A stretch of 64,000 nucleotides of DNA from Ornithodoros turicata (lineage: Eukaryota; Arthropoda; Arachnida; Ixodida; Argasidae): NCBI RefSeq assembly GCF_037126465.1, contig NC_088206.1, positions 14,426,702-14,490,701 of the forward strand, written 5' to 3'. The position numbers and the translations under genes are program-made. Of this stretch, positions 1 through 11,450 are shown piece by piece (position 1 is the first letter of the stretch; the number at the start of each line of letters is the position of its first letter). Below the pieces are notes generated by a model. That model searched no databases. It saw only the letters and a list, made by a program, of their open reading frames with translations, and was not told the DNA's origin.

Positions 1-109
1 ACTTTTCAGTGACTTCCATCTTTCATCATTGATTTCTTAGGCATTTGAGGCCTTGTATGTGTTTGTCCTTTCTATATGTGTTCCAGCCTCAGAATATCAA
101 TTGTCTCAA

Positions 110-299
110 GGTCAGATAAGTTCTGATAAGAGCAGAAAACGGGGCTAACGCCCTTCTGTGATAGTTAACAGGAATGGAAAGTGTCCTAAAAGGGTTTACG
201 CCCCCATTTTCAACCCATCAGAAGAGAGAAATATATCATTCGGGTTGATGGTTTTCTATAGGAGCGCGCCATGCGGTGAAGTCATGGTTTAAGAGTGTA
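110..299. repeat. Decayed copy of the CACTCTTAAAAATG foldback MITE
   Basis: Right-hand landmarks of the family are readable: a pair of inverted 'acgccc' core blocks around a short spacer, an AACCCATCAG-like block, 'atatcattcgg', a 'gccatgcggtgaagtc' subterminal block and a terminal 'taagagtg'. The left terminus is not recognisable, so the left limit is approximate. Many substitutions relative to the intact copy at 22114-22363 mark it as old. Confidence 0.6.
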
Positions 300-1640
300 A
301 ATCCTCTGACGTTCAATAACGAATAGCCAATCGCAATGCGCCAAGTGGACCTCATATACTACTCTCCCTAATAGTTCCTTTGTGCTACATTGCCTACCCT
401 TTGTCTTAGTGGGGCCGCGCGTCAAACAATGTATATTTTCTCGTAAACTGTTTGAATGACGGCCGAATTGTAAGGCATGTCCTTTCATTCTCGTTCCGTG
501 TCCTTATTGTATGCTCTCCGTTTGCGCAAGCTACAAGCTTTCTCCTTGACTTCTGCGAAGTTCTTTGATAAACCTTACAACCAGCCGCACATATTGTCGC
601 GAGAAGACAACAAAGTATCCGCAACTTGTTTCTCTCTTTTTCTTTTCACGAATTCGATTCAATTTAATTGAAGACTACGGGGTTCGTTATCGAAGGATTG
701 GGTGCTCGAAAGAAAAGATGCGTTGCACAATCTAAGCTTGCAAGACAACTGCGTAAATGTGAGGGTCAACTTTGGTTGTAGCAGTACACAGAATGGTAGC
801 GTTATCACGAAGAAACCGTGGCGCGACCCCTTTTTTGTGACCACTGACCTGAATACAAAGTGTCACAAAAAAAGCGCACTTTTCCCATCGTAAACAAGCC
901 AGGCGGGAGGCCGATACGGTTTGCATAATTGTTCGCTAGACGCGTGTTGTGCAATGAAGTTTTGTGTCTAAAGTGCACCGAAGCCATCGTTCTAGATCGC
1001 AACAGTATAGTTAGCATAGGCGTTCAGTACAAGGAACAGCTCACGTGGCATCATATACAGGCTGTCTCAGTTAAATCCCCGGGCTACATAATTCGCCGAA
1101 CGGGTGCACCAATCAACGAACTTTCTTTTTTACAAATATTTGTCTGGTACCACCGACAAGTTGCGCACCGTGTGAATGAGTGGGAGGCGCTCATTATTTA
1201 AATAAATATTCGAATGAGTTTCGTAAAAAAACATAACTGCTAAAGCAGGGCCTGTCGGCATTAAAATGGGTACTACCCCTTTTGGGACCTTCAGTGTACA
1301 CCTTTTAGAGAAAGACCTGCCACCGAAGCGGGTCATTTGTTGTAGTAATTAATTGGTTTCGGTTTTCATAGTTTTGTCGCGGCTGGTCGCGGTGAAGCGC
1401 AAAGACGCTCTTCCACTCCCTTATCCACCAATGAATTATGTCCTTACACCAATGAATTACGTCTATCGGTTGGAAGAAACGATCATGAGACGCCTGGATG
1501 GTTCAGACAAGTATGTCGCAAGCAGTACTTTCTGAGATTGGAGTTCGCTTTTGAACAGGAGAGGAGCTTTTCTTGTGTATGAATGAGCGTCCAGCCGAAA
1601 ACTAATAGATTACATAGCAAGTTAGACAGATTATTTCAGC
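300..1640. other. No gene seen; transposon scraps
   Basis: Nothing here looks coding. A strongly decayed copy of the same foldback MITE is suggested at about 780-900 (inverted 'tttttgtgac' and 'gtcacaaaaa' blocks). At 1055-1075 there is a one-sided 'acaggctgtctcagttaaat' terminus resembling the ends of mariner-type elements; no matching opposite end was found. Confidence 0.4.
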
Positions 1641-2140
1641 AAGTCCGACGCTAGGGCCATGTTGACTGCTTTGTGTCGCCAACTGGCTGAGGCACAATGG
1701 CTCTCTGGCGGGGCTCGTGCATCGCTGCTACACCGCGTGGTCCCGGAGCTTGCCTCTACTTTCCCGACATCGTTCCCTAGGCCGTTTGCGTCACTTTACC
1801 AACGGCTCCGCCTCAACGTGCCCTATACAGTCGACGTCTTCTTCAAAAGCTTGGAAAGGAGGATTCACCTAACTGTGGCACCGTGGGACTCTTGAGGACA
1901 CTGAACATATCTTATTATCCTGTCCACGGTATCGGCAGCACAGACAATCTCTACAAGCTTCCTCGATGGCAGACCATTTGATGTTGTTAAGGTTCTGGGC
2001 CCTTCCACGACATGCAGGCGTTTGTGCGATTTTGCGCAGACTCCAAGTTGGTGGACACAGTGTGACTGACAGTGTGTGGACAGTGTGTGGACAGTGTGTG
2101 TGAGTGACTGACTGAGTGTCTTTGTCACTCATTTGTTTTA
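1640..2140 (+). mobile_element. LINE relic: C-terminal tail of a non-LTR retrotransposon ORF2
   Basis: With frame changes, the plus strand reads PFASLYQRLRLN followed further on by LEDTEHILLSCPRYRQHRQSL. This is the typical post-reverse-transcriptase tail of arthropod jockey/CR1/R1-type LINEs, where a Cys/His motif (C...C..DTxEHxLLxCPRY) follows an 'RLRLN' segment. A short repetitive 'acagtgtgtgg' 3' tract follows at about 2065-2105. The reading frame is broken near 1880-1895 (stop and shift), so it is dead. Only the last few hundred bases of the element are present, as expected for a 5'-truncated LINE. Confidence 0.72.
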
Positions 2141-2235
2141 TTGTAGATAGCCATTCGTGTTTTCCTAAATGATCTGGAGTAGCCGGCTCTCGTAATCAGT
2201 CCCTATTTCTTCATTCTTTTTTCTTTTCTTATCAA

Positions 2236-2460
2236 CTCAACTCAGATTACCTGAAATTGTAATCAGATTTGTTGAAAAATTAATTGCTCGCAACATTAGT
2301 AAACTATACTCTCGAAATTACTAAAAAAACTTGGACGCAGAGATAGGCTGGCGCGCTCGTGTACAATCACAGAGAAGATGATCATGCAGATGGCGATACC
2401 TTCTGGAAATATTTAAGGATTAATCAAAAAGTAATTGATTGCTAGTAACGCCATTACTTC
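2236..2460. repeat. AT-rich 'GTAAT/ATTAC' element fragment
   Basis: Repeated 'gattac', 'gtaat' and 'aagtaattgatt' words resemble the subterminal regions of the intact hAT-like element at 14684-15306, and the fragment ends in 'gtaacgccattac'. No terminal repeats or duplication are visible, so it is probably a relic of the same or a related family. Confidence 0.4.
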
Positions 2461-2709
2461 ACTCTAAAAACAAAACTTCACCGCATAGCACGCTGTGCGC
2501 CAACTATTGCCGAATATGATAGGGTTATCGCTTCTGATTCGAAGAGATACGGGGGTCGTACGCCTTTCTGTGCAAATTTTCATATATCCAAATTGCCACA
2601 AAAAGGCGTACGCCCCCGTCTCTCTTCCAATCAGAAGCGATAACCACATCGTTCTTGGCAATGCTTGGCGCACAGCGTGCTATGCGGTGAAGTTCTGTTT
2701 TTAGAGTGT
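2460..2709. mobile_element. Foldback MITE, 'GATAGGGTTATCGC' subfamily, near-complete
   Basis: Both ends are present (actctaaaaac ... tttttagagtg), with inverted 'cttcaccgcatagcacgctgtgcgcc' type subterminal blocks and a palindromic core in which 'ggcgtacgcc' lies on both sides of a 'catatatccaaattg' loop. The element is flanked by TT on both sides rather than the expected TA. It differs from the other subfamily by the 'atagggttatcgcttctgatt' segment. Any open frame here is a by-product of the palindrome and does not look coding. Confidence 0.85.
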
Positions 2710-2733
2710 TGTAAAGCGTTACGTACAAGCCTG

Positions 2734-3010
2734 CACTCTAAGAAACAGAACTTCACCGCATAACACGATCCGAACCACGGATGCACACATTACTCGAACT
2801 GAAAAGTAGCTGATTACTCTTCCTCCCTTTACTTTTAGTGTTGTTACAGTTGCTCTTTGATGACAACGTTATCACCCCTGACTTGTGGAAAACGTGGGAC
2901 ATGCGCCTTTGTGTGACGATCAACATAGCTCCATACGTGCCACAAAAAGGCGAACGACCAAAAATGTTCGAGAACGACGAAAGCTTTCGCCCCGAACACC
3001 AACTGCGACA
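2734..3010. repeat. Diverged foldback MITE copy
   Basis: Starts 'cactctaagaaacagaacttcaccgcataac' and continues to a decayed core (gttatcacccctgacttgtgg, 'tttgtgtgac' and 'gccacaaaaaggcg'). The right terminus is not found. Confidence 0.5.
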
Positions 3011-5860
3011 TTCAAGACAGTTAGAGACTCCGTTTCAGCACACGCGTTCCTACTGTATACTTTTCTACAGGCGTGTCCCTTCAACGCAACGTAAGACCTA
3101 CGACACTGTTACACAACACCATGTACATTTCATGAAGCAGCGTCGTGCTACTTCTATACACACAAGGAGAGTGTGTCAAACAAATAACGCTATAGTAACA
3201 TACAGAGTGTACAAGCAGCCGGAGAGAGAACTCGAATAGTTCGTGTGACCCGAATGGGATCTCCCTTTTTTCAGGCCGCTCTCTCTTTAAGTAGGTCGCA
3301 CTCACTTCCGCTCGGAAGCGGCACTTTTCTTTTTCTTCGGCCCTCACCTTCGACAAGAGCCGCGGGCGTTCACGTAAGGTGACGTAAGATGAGGACGCAC
3401 CAGGAAAAAGAAGCGCGCGCTCTCCGACAGACGCTCGAGCGTAACCGCCTGCGAAGTGGACAAAGACGCGCTGCTGTTTTTGTTTGCTGCCTTTGTCACT
3501 GCTTGTGTTTGATGCACAACCCTTAAGAAGGTGGCGTGCATCAGACACACGTGTAACGTAGTCGAATGGGGAAGATGATAACATCAACGTGAAGTACAGA
3601 CTGTATTTGAGAATACGACCGTAAACTGCACAGTTGCTCTGCTCATAATGTATAAACAGCGCAAGACATTAAGAAACAACATAGCTTTCAAAGTACAAGA
3701 CAGCTCTGGGGTCAGCGCAAATTATAGACATTCAGTGGGTTGCACGTCAGTCTTTGCGCATGTGGCGATGGTCAAACTTGTGGTCAAACTTGGATGGTCA
3801 GACACCGTGGGTCACATATACCGTGATGCGCTTTCGTGGTGCCATGCCAGGCAGGCAGGCAGTCAACCTCCTAGTCTAGAAATGTAAGCTCACCGAATAA
3901 TATTGTTACGGAAAAATTTATTGCGCTTTTACACACACACACACTTCTCCGCACTAGACAGCAGACACTCCTCGTACACTTGATACATAATTAAGAGCGA
4001 CAAACCGAATTAATACAATTAATATGCAATCACGATATTGGAAAGACTTCGGAAATACCCCCAGGAAGCAATTACTTGGAGAAGTATATCGCAATATTTT
4101 CCACGTGCATACCGCCGTGTAATTGGAAGCAAACTTTCATTTGCACTATACGTGTGGAGTTGGGGGTTTAAATGCGTAAAAATGTCACTCAAATGACATC
4201 GAGAGATGGAAGTACTAGTAAAAATCGCGCAACACCAATTTCATTTCGCAATTACATCCAATATTTGTACGGTTATCGCATCCCAGATTTTTTTGTTTTT
4301 CCTGGCAGTTAGTCATTAAGGAGATTGCACAGATTAAACATTGTAACATTTTCTTCTAGAGATGACTGTATTGCTTTCTCCCACGTTGTATCAGTGAGTG
4401 GCATTCCATTCACGACAGCAGTTGCGAGTTGCCTGTTTCTCACTTTTTTAAACTCCTTCTATAGCCTCCGACGGAGGTTGCAGTATATATAAATTTAAAA
4501 AACACACACAAAACACGTGGCAAGTTTCGGGTTTTTCCAATACTCAAGCGAATAATAGTGTATTCGATTTCAATTGCAAATCCAATATGATATATCTATA
4601 TTCAAATTGCGAATCTTCCAAACCGAATATATTCGAATTGTTCCTAAGCTGCGTTCGCAAGAAAAAAAAAACAGAAAAAAGAAAGAAAGAAAAAATGGCG
4701 GAAGTGAAGCTATTGAAACCAAGTCAGTGCTGCTTCATAACGAAGGTCCGTATGGATTAAATCAGGTGTACGTGCTGGAAATGGGTTCGATTCGGATATA
4801 ACAATTCGCTTCGGTTACATAAACATTCGCTTCTCATTTGCTCGTACGTATAGCTATTCGCTTCGGGTGTCTCACGGTTAGCTTCACTTTTAAAACTACT
4901 ATTCGCACAGCCCTGCATATATATCTTATCAGCCCCTTTTGTTTACGCATATGCGTGACAAACGAACAAAACAAACTCACGAACAAACAAAACCGCATCC
5001 ACATTTTTCGCCGAGAAGAATATATAATCTCGAACCCCGCAACTCTGCACGCCCTCTTTTATCTCTCTGTGCTACACCCTATCGGACACGACTCCGCACA
5101 GGTGGTTCTCCAGTCGACACATAGTGGGTTATCGGGCACAGTCTGTGGGTGTCTGTCTTCGGCCTACATTGCAAAGTACCATCACGTATTATACAGCTCT
5201 GCAATAAAAATAAAATGCACCGGCAGTAAAAAAAGAGGATGCATTCTCTGTCAGGCAAGTCGTGCAAAACAGAAAAAAGAAAAGCGATCTTGCATGACCC
5301 AGTTGGGCACCGGAAAGGGTTGCCACTCTCCCTCTTATGTGCGCATGATATGCCCCTCTCTCTCTCTCACACACTCTCACTATGGCATAGCCCCATTCCA
5401 CGAAATAAACTTCCTGCTTCGGTATTACCAGAATACATATGCGCGCACAGGGCGCCACCCCGCGAAATGGTCACTTCTTTGTCCTTTTTGTCTGGATCGG
5501 TTGATGTATATATGGCGAAGTCGACATGTGAATAAGGCTTTGCCTTCTTATGGGGATGTCTTTACTTTTTATTATTATTTTATGCAGCGTTATTTTCTTC
5601 GAGCTCGTTTTGGTGCATGCGTAGCGGCTGTGGCGTGTAACGTTCTGCTATACTGCAGGAATCAATCAATAAAAAAATTAAGTTGCTTAATAAACAATTA
5701 AAGTCACTGCTGCACCCTAAAAATAGAGCTTATAGCAGCGATCTTTGCATGTGAAAGCCTGGAGAGGAGCTATAAGATATCTTCGTCTCCGTTCTCACAT
5801 TAGTTTCAGTTTCGATTTCCCTTGGCACAACCCAAATTTCATTTCCGGGTTCTCGTGGTG
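3010..5860. other. No identifiable gene; one long unrecognised open frame
   Basis: The stretch includes a CpG-rich tract at 3240-3560, an AT-rich tract at 3900-4700, and an uninterrupted plus-strand frame from about 4838 to 5701 (287 codons). That frame has no recognisable domain, no signal peptide, uneven composition and poly-purine or CT-rich sub-tracts (5260-5285, 5355-5385), so I do not call it a gene. The 168-codon minus-strand frame over 3081-3587 is likewise unconvincing. Confidence 0.35.
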
Positions 5861-5867
5861 GTGGTGG

Positions 5868-6002
5868 TGATAGGGCTTGCCGTTGTCGGCCTCACGTATG
5901 CGGGCAACGTCACGACTCACGCCCTGGGGGAATGTGCGTCCTGGGCCGACTTCTAAGGGAACTGTGCCGACATATGTCTGAAAGCGTCTGAGGAAAACCC
6001 AG
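5868..6002 (-). repeat. Tick tRNA-headed SINE, 3' body fragment
   Basis: Reverse-complement orientation. The blocks 'gttgtcggcctcac', 'gggcaacgtcacgact', 'gccctgggggaatgtgcgtcctgggccgac' and 'gtgccgacatatgtctgaaagcg' match the body of the fuller copy at 28885-29107. The tRNA-like head is missing, so this is a partial copy. Confidence 0.65.
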
Positions 6003-6490
6003 GTTCTCGTGCGCTCTGTTTTGCAATACTTTTATTCTCACCTATAGCAAATCAATGCGGAACAGGACGAAGTCATTCGCCTTTTTTGCTCTTTCTGCGT
6101 ACGCCTGCGCTGGTGTTATACATTGGTCGGAACGACGCAATCTAAAAACGATTTAAAAGCGGAAACACACACACACTCAAAAAGTACATAAAGACTATGG
6201 TTGAGCCAAGCCATGCAGGTTTCACGGGGACCGTTCACAGCTTTAGTATAGTCATTTGGTTATATGCCACAAATGTCAGGTAATCGTGGTCATTATGGTG
6301 GTCTGTACCAAGTACTGTACCTGTTAACGGTGTTATATGTCTAGATACGTATGTCCTTTCTAGCAGAACGAAGGGAATGGAACGGCAAAAATGTGACCGT
6401 GGCATTCAAGACATCTGAGTCGGTAGAGTATAATGTGTTCTCAGAGCTACAGTGACGCGATTTAAAAGACTAACAGGTCCACAGAAACTA

Positions 6491-6739
6491 CACTCTTAAA
6501 AATGAACTTCACCGCACAGCACGCTCCAAGCCAACCATCATCTCGAATGATATCGTTATCTGCCCTGATTTGTTGAAAACGGGAGGCGTACGTCTTTTTT
6601 GTGACACTTATGCTGCTCATAATTGTCATAAAAAAGGCGTACGCCCCCCGTTTTCAACAAATCAGGGCAGATAACGATATCACTCCAGATGGTGGTTGGA
6701 TGGAGCGTGCTATGCGGTGAAGTTCATTTTTAAGAGTGT
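6491..6739. mobile_element. Foldback MITE, intact copy (249 bp)
   Basis: A complete inverted structure runs from CACTCTTAAAAATG to CATTTTTAAGAGTG and is flanked by TA on both sides, consistent with a Tc1/mariner-type TA target duplication. The arms pair almost perfectly: 'cgatatcattc' type blocks, 'tttgttgaaaacggg' blocks and the 'ggcgtacgcc' core. The loop is 'cttatgctgctcataattg'. No transposase is encoded, so it is non-autonomous. High arm identity suggests recent activity or hairpin-mediated conservation. Confidence 0.93.
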
Positions 6740-7188
6740 AGTCTCTAGAAAAAGAAAAGACGCCATGGGGGAATGCACCTTCGATGTCGAAAGTTCCACG
6801 AGTACCATATGCAGTATAGTCACCACAGATCTGCCTAAGATCTTGTGCCGTCGACTGTTGATCGCCAATATGGGTCACAATTACTGTGGAATAATAACGA
6901 CATTTAATAGATCGGAAGTTGTTCATAATCGTGTCGAAAACACGATTATCCAATAGTCTTACTCTTTTCAAATATAAATGACACGACGTTGCTCACCTTT
7001 GATTTAAGAGTATCCTGTATCGTATCGTTTTGTTCGAACGCTTCTAATACGCTGAAAATCCCTAATGTGTGTCTCTGTCGAGGTAAAGGCTGCTTGGCAC
7101 ACTGCAGTCCTGGGGCCGTCCTTCTTCGTGTTATGTACAAGAATAAATTAGCACTACATCGTTCCCAAGAATAGAGAGTTTTACGGAA
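6740..7188. other. No gene seen
   Basis: Short open frames occur on both strands but none has a recognisable domain or splice context. No repeat was identified. Confidence 0.3.
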
Positions 7189-7189
7189 A

Positions 7190-7312
7190 AGCGATAGCGT
7201 ACGTAAGGGATAGCGTTGCTGGTTCCGCGCACTGCGCGAAGCGCTCTTTCTGTTATGGGCCTGCGCAGAACCATCAACGCTATCCCGTGCGTACGCAAAG
7301 GCGATAGCCTAC
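7190..7312. repeat. Short inverted-repeat (hairpin) element
   Basis: Arms of about 35 bp ('taagggatagcgttgctggt' and its near reverse complement 'accatcaacgctatcccgtg') surround a loop of roughly 40 bp. Both outer flanks also carry 'gcgatagc'. This is unrelated to the main MITE family. No coding content. Confidence 0.7.
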
Positions 7313-8195
7313 GATATACTGAAACTAAAATACATCGAATATGGTTAAAAATTGGGCTGTTCGGTGTAGCATACTTTAAGGGTGTGATTGGGAAGGTAAG
7401 GGTGAGGGTGCGATTGGGAACCTTGCGGAAGAGGGCGTTGTTGGTTCAGGATATAAAGCAGGTTTGACAATAATAAATCCTTGTTCGTCAGTCTGTGCCA
7501 GTGTGTTGTGTCGTCTTTTGACTTGTTCCCCGGCACGGGGGTTTTATCGCTTTTAAAGTGTACTAAAACTCCCTTATGTCGTTCATCCCTCCAGCTGCCC
7601 CGGGGCACTGAATGATAACCACATGACTCGCTCCATTATACCGCGTGTGTGTAAAACACGGGATAACAGCCAAGCCTGCTGCGTAACAAATCCGTTAACC
7701 CGTGAATACACCCCGCATGACGTTGTCATAACATATTTCATGCTGTTGTTCCATTGAGTAGAAAGTTGGAACGGTGAAGCGTTTCTCCTCTTAGACGTCA
7801 ACCTTCTTTATGTGGGCCTTTGAGCAGTGGTCACTACAGTGGTCAAGTATACTCTCTCCTGTTTTTTGTAGCATGTTAGAGCACTTTGACTGACGTAAAG
7901 AGAAGGTCAATAACGAGTATATAATTGTTGCATCAAAGTTTGCCTAATTCGTTTAGCGGACACGTGGAAAGATGGCTGGTGACTGTGCGTGCGTGCGTGC
8001 CTGACCCGGGTTCGACGCCGAAATCGACAAGAATTGTATTTGCGACGGTGACACGGCACGGACCTTAATGTATAGTTACAGCAGGGACTCAGTCCCGCCA
8101 TACGTTCGCGCATTTCAAGGACAATGGACATTGAAAAGGTGTCTATATAGGCGGACGGATTGCCTCAAGTGACTCTTAGAAACGAACATTGTCTT
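7313..8195. other. No gene seen
   Basis: No coding signal, domain or repeat was recognised in this stretch beyond a short 'gtgcgtgcgtgcc' simple run near 7988. Confidence 0.3.
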
Positions 8196-8320
8196 CTATG
8201 TAAAAACAGCGCAGAGACGGGACACGAAGAAGAGATAAGTGCACACACAGAGCGCCGACACGTGTGTGTGTGTGCAGTTTTCTCTTTTTCGTGTCCCGTC
8301 TCTGCACTGTTTTTACGTAG
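8196..8320. repeat. Inverted-repeat element with 'GACGGGACACGAAGA' arms
   Basis: The left arm 'gtaaaaacagcgcagagacg' continuing into 'ggacacgaagaagaga' pairs with the right arm ending in 'ctgtttttacgtag'. Arms are about 39 bp with few mismatches. The loop contains a GT/CA tract. A weakly similar hairpin lies at 37273-37398. Confidence 0.75.
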
Positions 8321-9444
8321 TTTAGTACCAACTTGCTCAAATATCCGTCTTAACTCATTGTCGTCTACTAGATGCTATCAGGATAAAAATAATGACTCCC
8401 GGCTGGGTAATGTTAGATATAGTATAGTACGGCACTCATGGAAGCTGAAGGGTTTGCCAGTCATTTACTTCTTCATTAGAGATTGTACGAGAAAAAATAT
8501 ACAAATAGTAATTCCAGCTTCTTGTCTCCTAGATTGCGATTACTCCTCATTTTAGTCTCATGACCTGAAATTTACTCCTCATGCTGTAATAATTCCTTGC
8601 AATCAGTCGAAATAAATCCTAATTGTCTCGTTCATTTATTCCCGACAGGGAGTAATGTACGTAAACAACGAGAAATGGCCGAGGTGGACCACAATTAGGG
8701 ACGGATGGGAACTGGGGAGTAATGGGAATAAAGACATTAATGGTGGTGGTAATGCATCTAGTCCCTAAAAGGTCTAAAATTTCTCCCTTTTCCTTAGAGT
8801 GTAGGTATATGAACCGTTGCACTATTGTCCAGGTGGATTAACCAGACGACGCCAACCGGTACTTTGAAGCAGTCTTGAAGGATATGTTCCGCGTGCTCTA
8901 AAAGTCATGTTCAAACGACACTCCGTCGCTTAGCAACACCGTTTAGAACGTTTCCTTATTATATACAAGCAACCATCATATATAAATAACACCTGCAGAC
9001 GTAAGCATGACGCGAACAAATGCTAAGTATACCACCGTTCTTTGAATAAGATCTCTTCTGTGTGGTAAACACGGGGACGCGATGTATAGTGCCAGCGGTG
9101 CCGTTCGTTTCAGAACAAGGCAAACCGCTCTAAAGAACATTTAGCCGAAGTCTATATGGTTGATCGATTAATTGAGTCGTGTGAATGCCTGCGGAATTCG
9201 AAACACGAGCTCGCACTCAACCTTACTCGGGAACGTGGTCGGCGCAAGTCGTCTATGCAAATGATTGATGTTGATGTTGTCGAAAATAATAATAGAGAGA
9301 GATGGAATTCGTCACACGAGAAATTTGGCTAGTCTCAGAGACAGAACCCCCCCCCCCCCAAAGAAAAAAAAATGCCGCTTTCGTGATAAATATTGGACAA
9401 ATGCCAAATCATCCCTTAACGAGCGCACAATGAATCACGCGGTC
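8321..9444. other. No gene seen
   Basis: No domain, splice context or identifiable mobile element. A C-run followed by an A-run at 9348-9370 marks low complexity. Confidence 0.3.
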
Positions 9445-9760
9445 CTAATAGACTGACTGCAACGCACTGCTCTGAATAAAATTCACAAGCACAGACAAGG
9501 CAGCGTCCCTCTTGTCAGGTGGCCAAGGATCCAGTACGTTTACCAGGTCAAAGCTGCGTTTGTTCAGTCGGTCGATAGTAGATTTCATGGTAGCCCACTG
9601 AGATGTGTATCTATAAGAACAGTGCAGGAGAATGTGCTCCTCCACGGTTGCACAAAATGTACAGTTCGCTGAATCAGCCTTCCCAATTTTATGGAGGATA
9701 TCTGTTGTCCGTACGGGACGTTCAGACGGAACCTGTGCAAGAGCTTCTTGATAGACCGAG
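9445..9760 (-). mobile_element. LINE relic: C-terminal Cys/His tail
   Basis: The reverse strand reads, as two adjoining parts, ILHKIGKADSANCTFCATVE and EHILLHCSYRY, then a helical tail containing WPPDKRDAALSVLVNFI. C-x2-C...EHxLLHC is the post-RT domain of jockey/CR1-type LINEs, and the WP..KR.AAL.ALL.F tail is typical of the same proteins. Only the extreme C-terminus survives. It comes from a different subfamily from the relic at 1640-2140. Confidence 0.75.
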
Positions 9761-11136
9761 GTAACGTGGACGGAACGCTAAATTTCAGTTCCGGGTTCAG
9801 TCCACGAGTTTTTCACCAATGAAACTGGTGCAAGTGATGTGGAGTTGGTGGTCTCACATAGTGAAGCCAAAATATCCGTTTTATTTTCACTTTAAATCAA
9901 TCAATCTTGATTTCTAAATAACGAGTTTGTTTTTTTCTATCACATCACATTACGAGGCTTAACACGTTACTTTTAACCTGTGTGCACTGCATCTGCTCGC
10001 CAACCTTAGTCTGAGCTATTGTTATCAACACAAAAGACATTTCAGAGTCCACGTTTTCTTTCTATTTCCGTGCATATAAAGAAGTTTCTTTTACGGATAA
10101 ATATAGCGAGTGTGCAAAATAAATATATAAACCGCGAACCCAAGACAGAGGGAGAGAGAGAAAAAGAGAAAGAAAATGGAAGCGGCGCACCGTTTAAGGA
10201 CTTCCTGCGTTGCGCCTTTATGAACGCTGAAGCTATTCTGCTTGACCGTCGAGTCGAATCTCGCTGGCGAAGCAAATTTTAGGCTACTTCTGCGGAAGAA
10301 TAAGGATACAAACAACAGACGACGAGCTACCCGAGAAATGAAATCACAGACACAGTGCAAGGACCTCTGATTCTATAGTCTACATCTCTTTTGTGAAAGA
10401 GAAGCCAACCGCGCTCGTAGGACGTGCTCTCAAAACTTACAGCACCTCAAGCTTCAAATATACCACCGGCTAGTACGAATAAGTCGCACGAAGACTTCTA
10501 AGAAAGATACAGTTTCTTGTGTGCCCTTACCAGCTTTCTTTTTTAATAGTAACTTCACGCTTTCCGAAGAGGGGTATCGTTTGTTTGTTTAATATGGGTT
10601 ATGAGAGAGGTTAAGATGGCTAACCTTCCCTTCCCCATAAACAACAACAACAACAACAACACAGGGCTGGTGTTACGCGTGAGTCGGGTTGGGGTAGGTA
10701 ATTTTGCGTAAACACGGTTTTTATATAGCACTCTTGCGCAACGCGTGTGTCTAAAACTTAAGCGTAAGCGTCCTTCCACTGTCTTTATAAAATTCTGCTG
10801 GTTCATACTACGTTTATATCTGCATACACATCGTTTCTACAACAACAACAACAACAAATACAGTGACGATGACTCAGGAAGTCTGGCACTTCATTTTTGA
10901 CTGACTGTCCCAGTGGTATATGGATTAGTACTACAAATGAGAGGCATAAAAGTCACTATATGACATAGTCTACTTCCACAACTGTCCACTATCTATAGTC
11001 TGATATATTTCTACTCAAGTTCTTTTTACAACCCAATGTGGAAAGTCTGATTTCAGACAAGACTGTCGCAAGTAGTACGCTATGATAACGCACGAGTCTC
11101 ATGTCACGGCAGTGTCATCGAAGCGAACTTCCGCCT
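9761..11136. other. No gene seen; simple repeats
   Basis: Contains AAC trinucleotide runs at about 10642-10661 and 10839-10856 and a purine-rich tract at 10147-10182. No coding or transposon signature was recognised. Confidence 0.3.
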
Positions 11137-11340
11137 ACACACTAAAAACGGAACTTCACCGCATAACACCATAAGCCAAACCGTCACCACGAACGACGTC
11201 GTTTTGTTGAAATTTGTTTGAACGTATACACGCCGTTCTGTGGCACTTATGCCGTTACGCGTCACAAATCACGTGTGATGAAGGCATCATTCCGCGCAAT
11301 GGTTGGCCTTCAGCGTGCCATGTGGTGGAGCTCTCTTCTA
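11137..11340. repeat. Diverged foldback MITE copy
   Basis: Left end 'cactaaaaacggaacttcac', inverted core remnants and right block 'ggttggccttcagcgtgcca' then 'tgtggtggagctc'. The palindrome is degraded and neither target duplication can be seen. Confidence 0.6.
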
Positions 11341-11351
11341 AATATCCTGCG

Positions 11352-11450
11352 AAGTCGGCCCAGGACGCACGATACCCTATACGATAGTAGTGACCTCCTG
11401 AGCGTGGCCGACTACGGCAAACATTTCCATCACCGCCACCATCTGTTTTA
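11352..11450 (+). repeat. SINE body fragment
   Basis: 'gaagtcggcccaggacgca' followed by 'gtggccgactacggcaaaca' and 'caccgccaccatc' match the body and tail of the tRNA-headed SINE copies elsewhere in this window. Truncated at the head. Confidence 0.55.

Noticed and set aside
3081..3587. 168-codon minus-strand open frame
   Set aside because: Overlaps a competing plus-strand frame, has no domain and falls in a CpG-rich tract where stops are rare.
4838..5701. 287-codon plus-strand open frame
   Set aside because: No recognisable domain, no signal peptide, poor start context and low-complexity tracts inside; plausible by chance in a stop-poor region.
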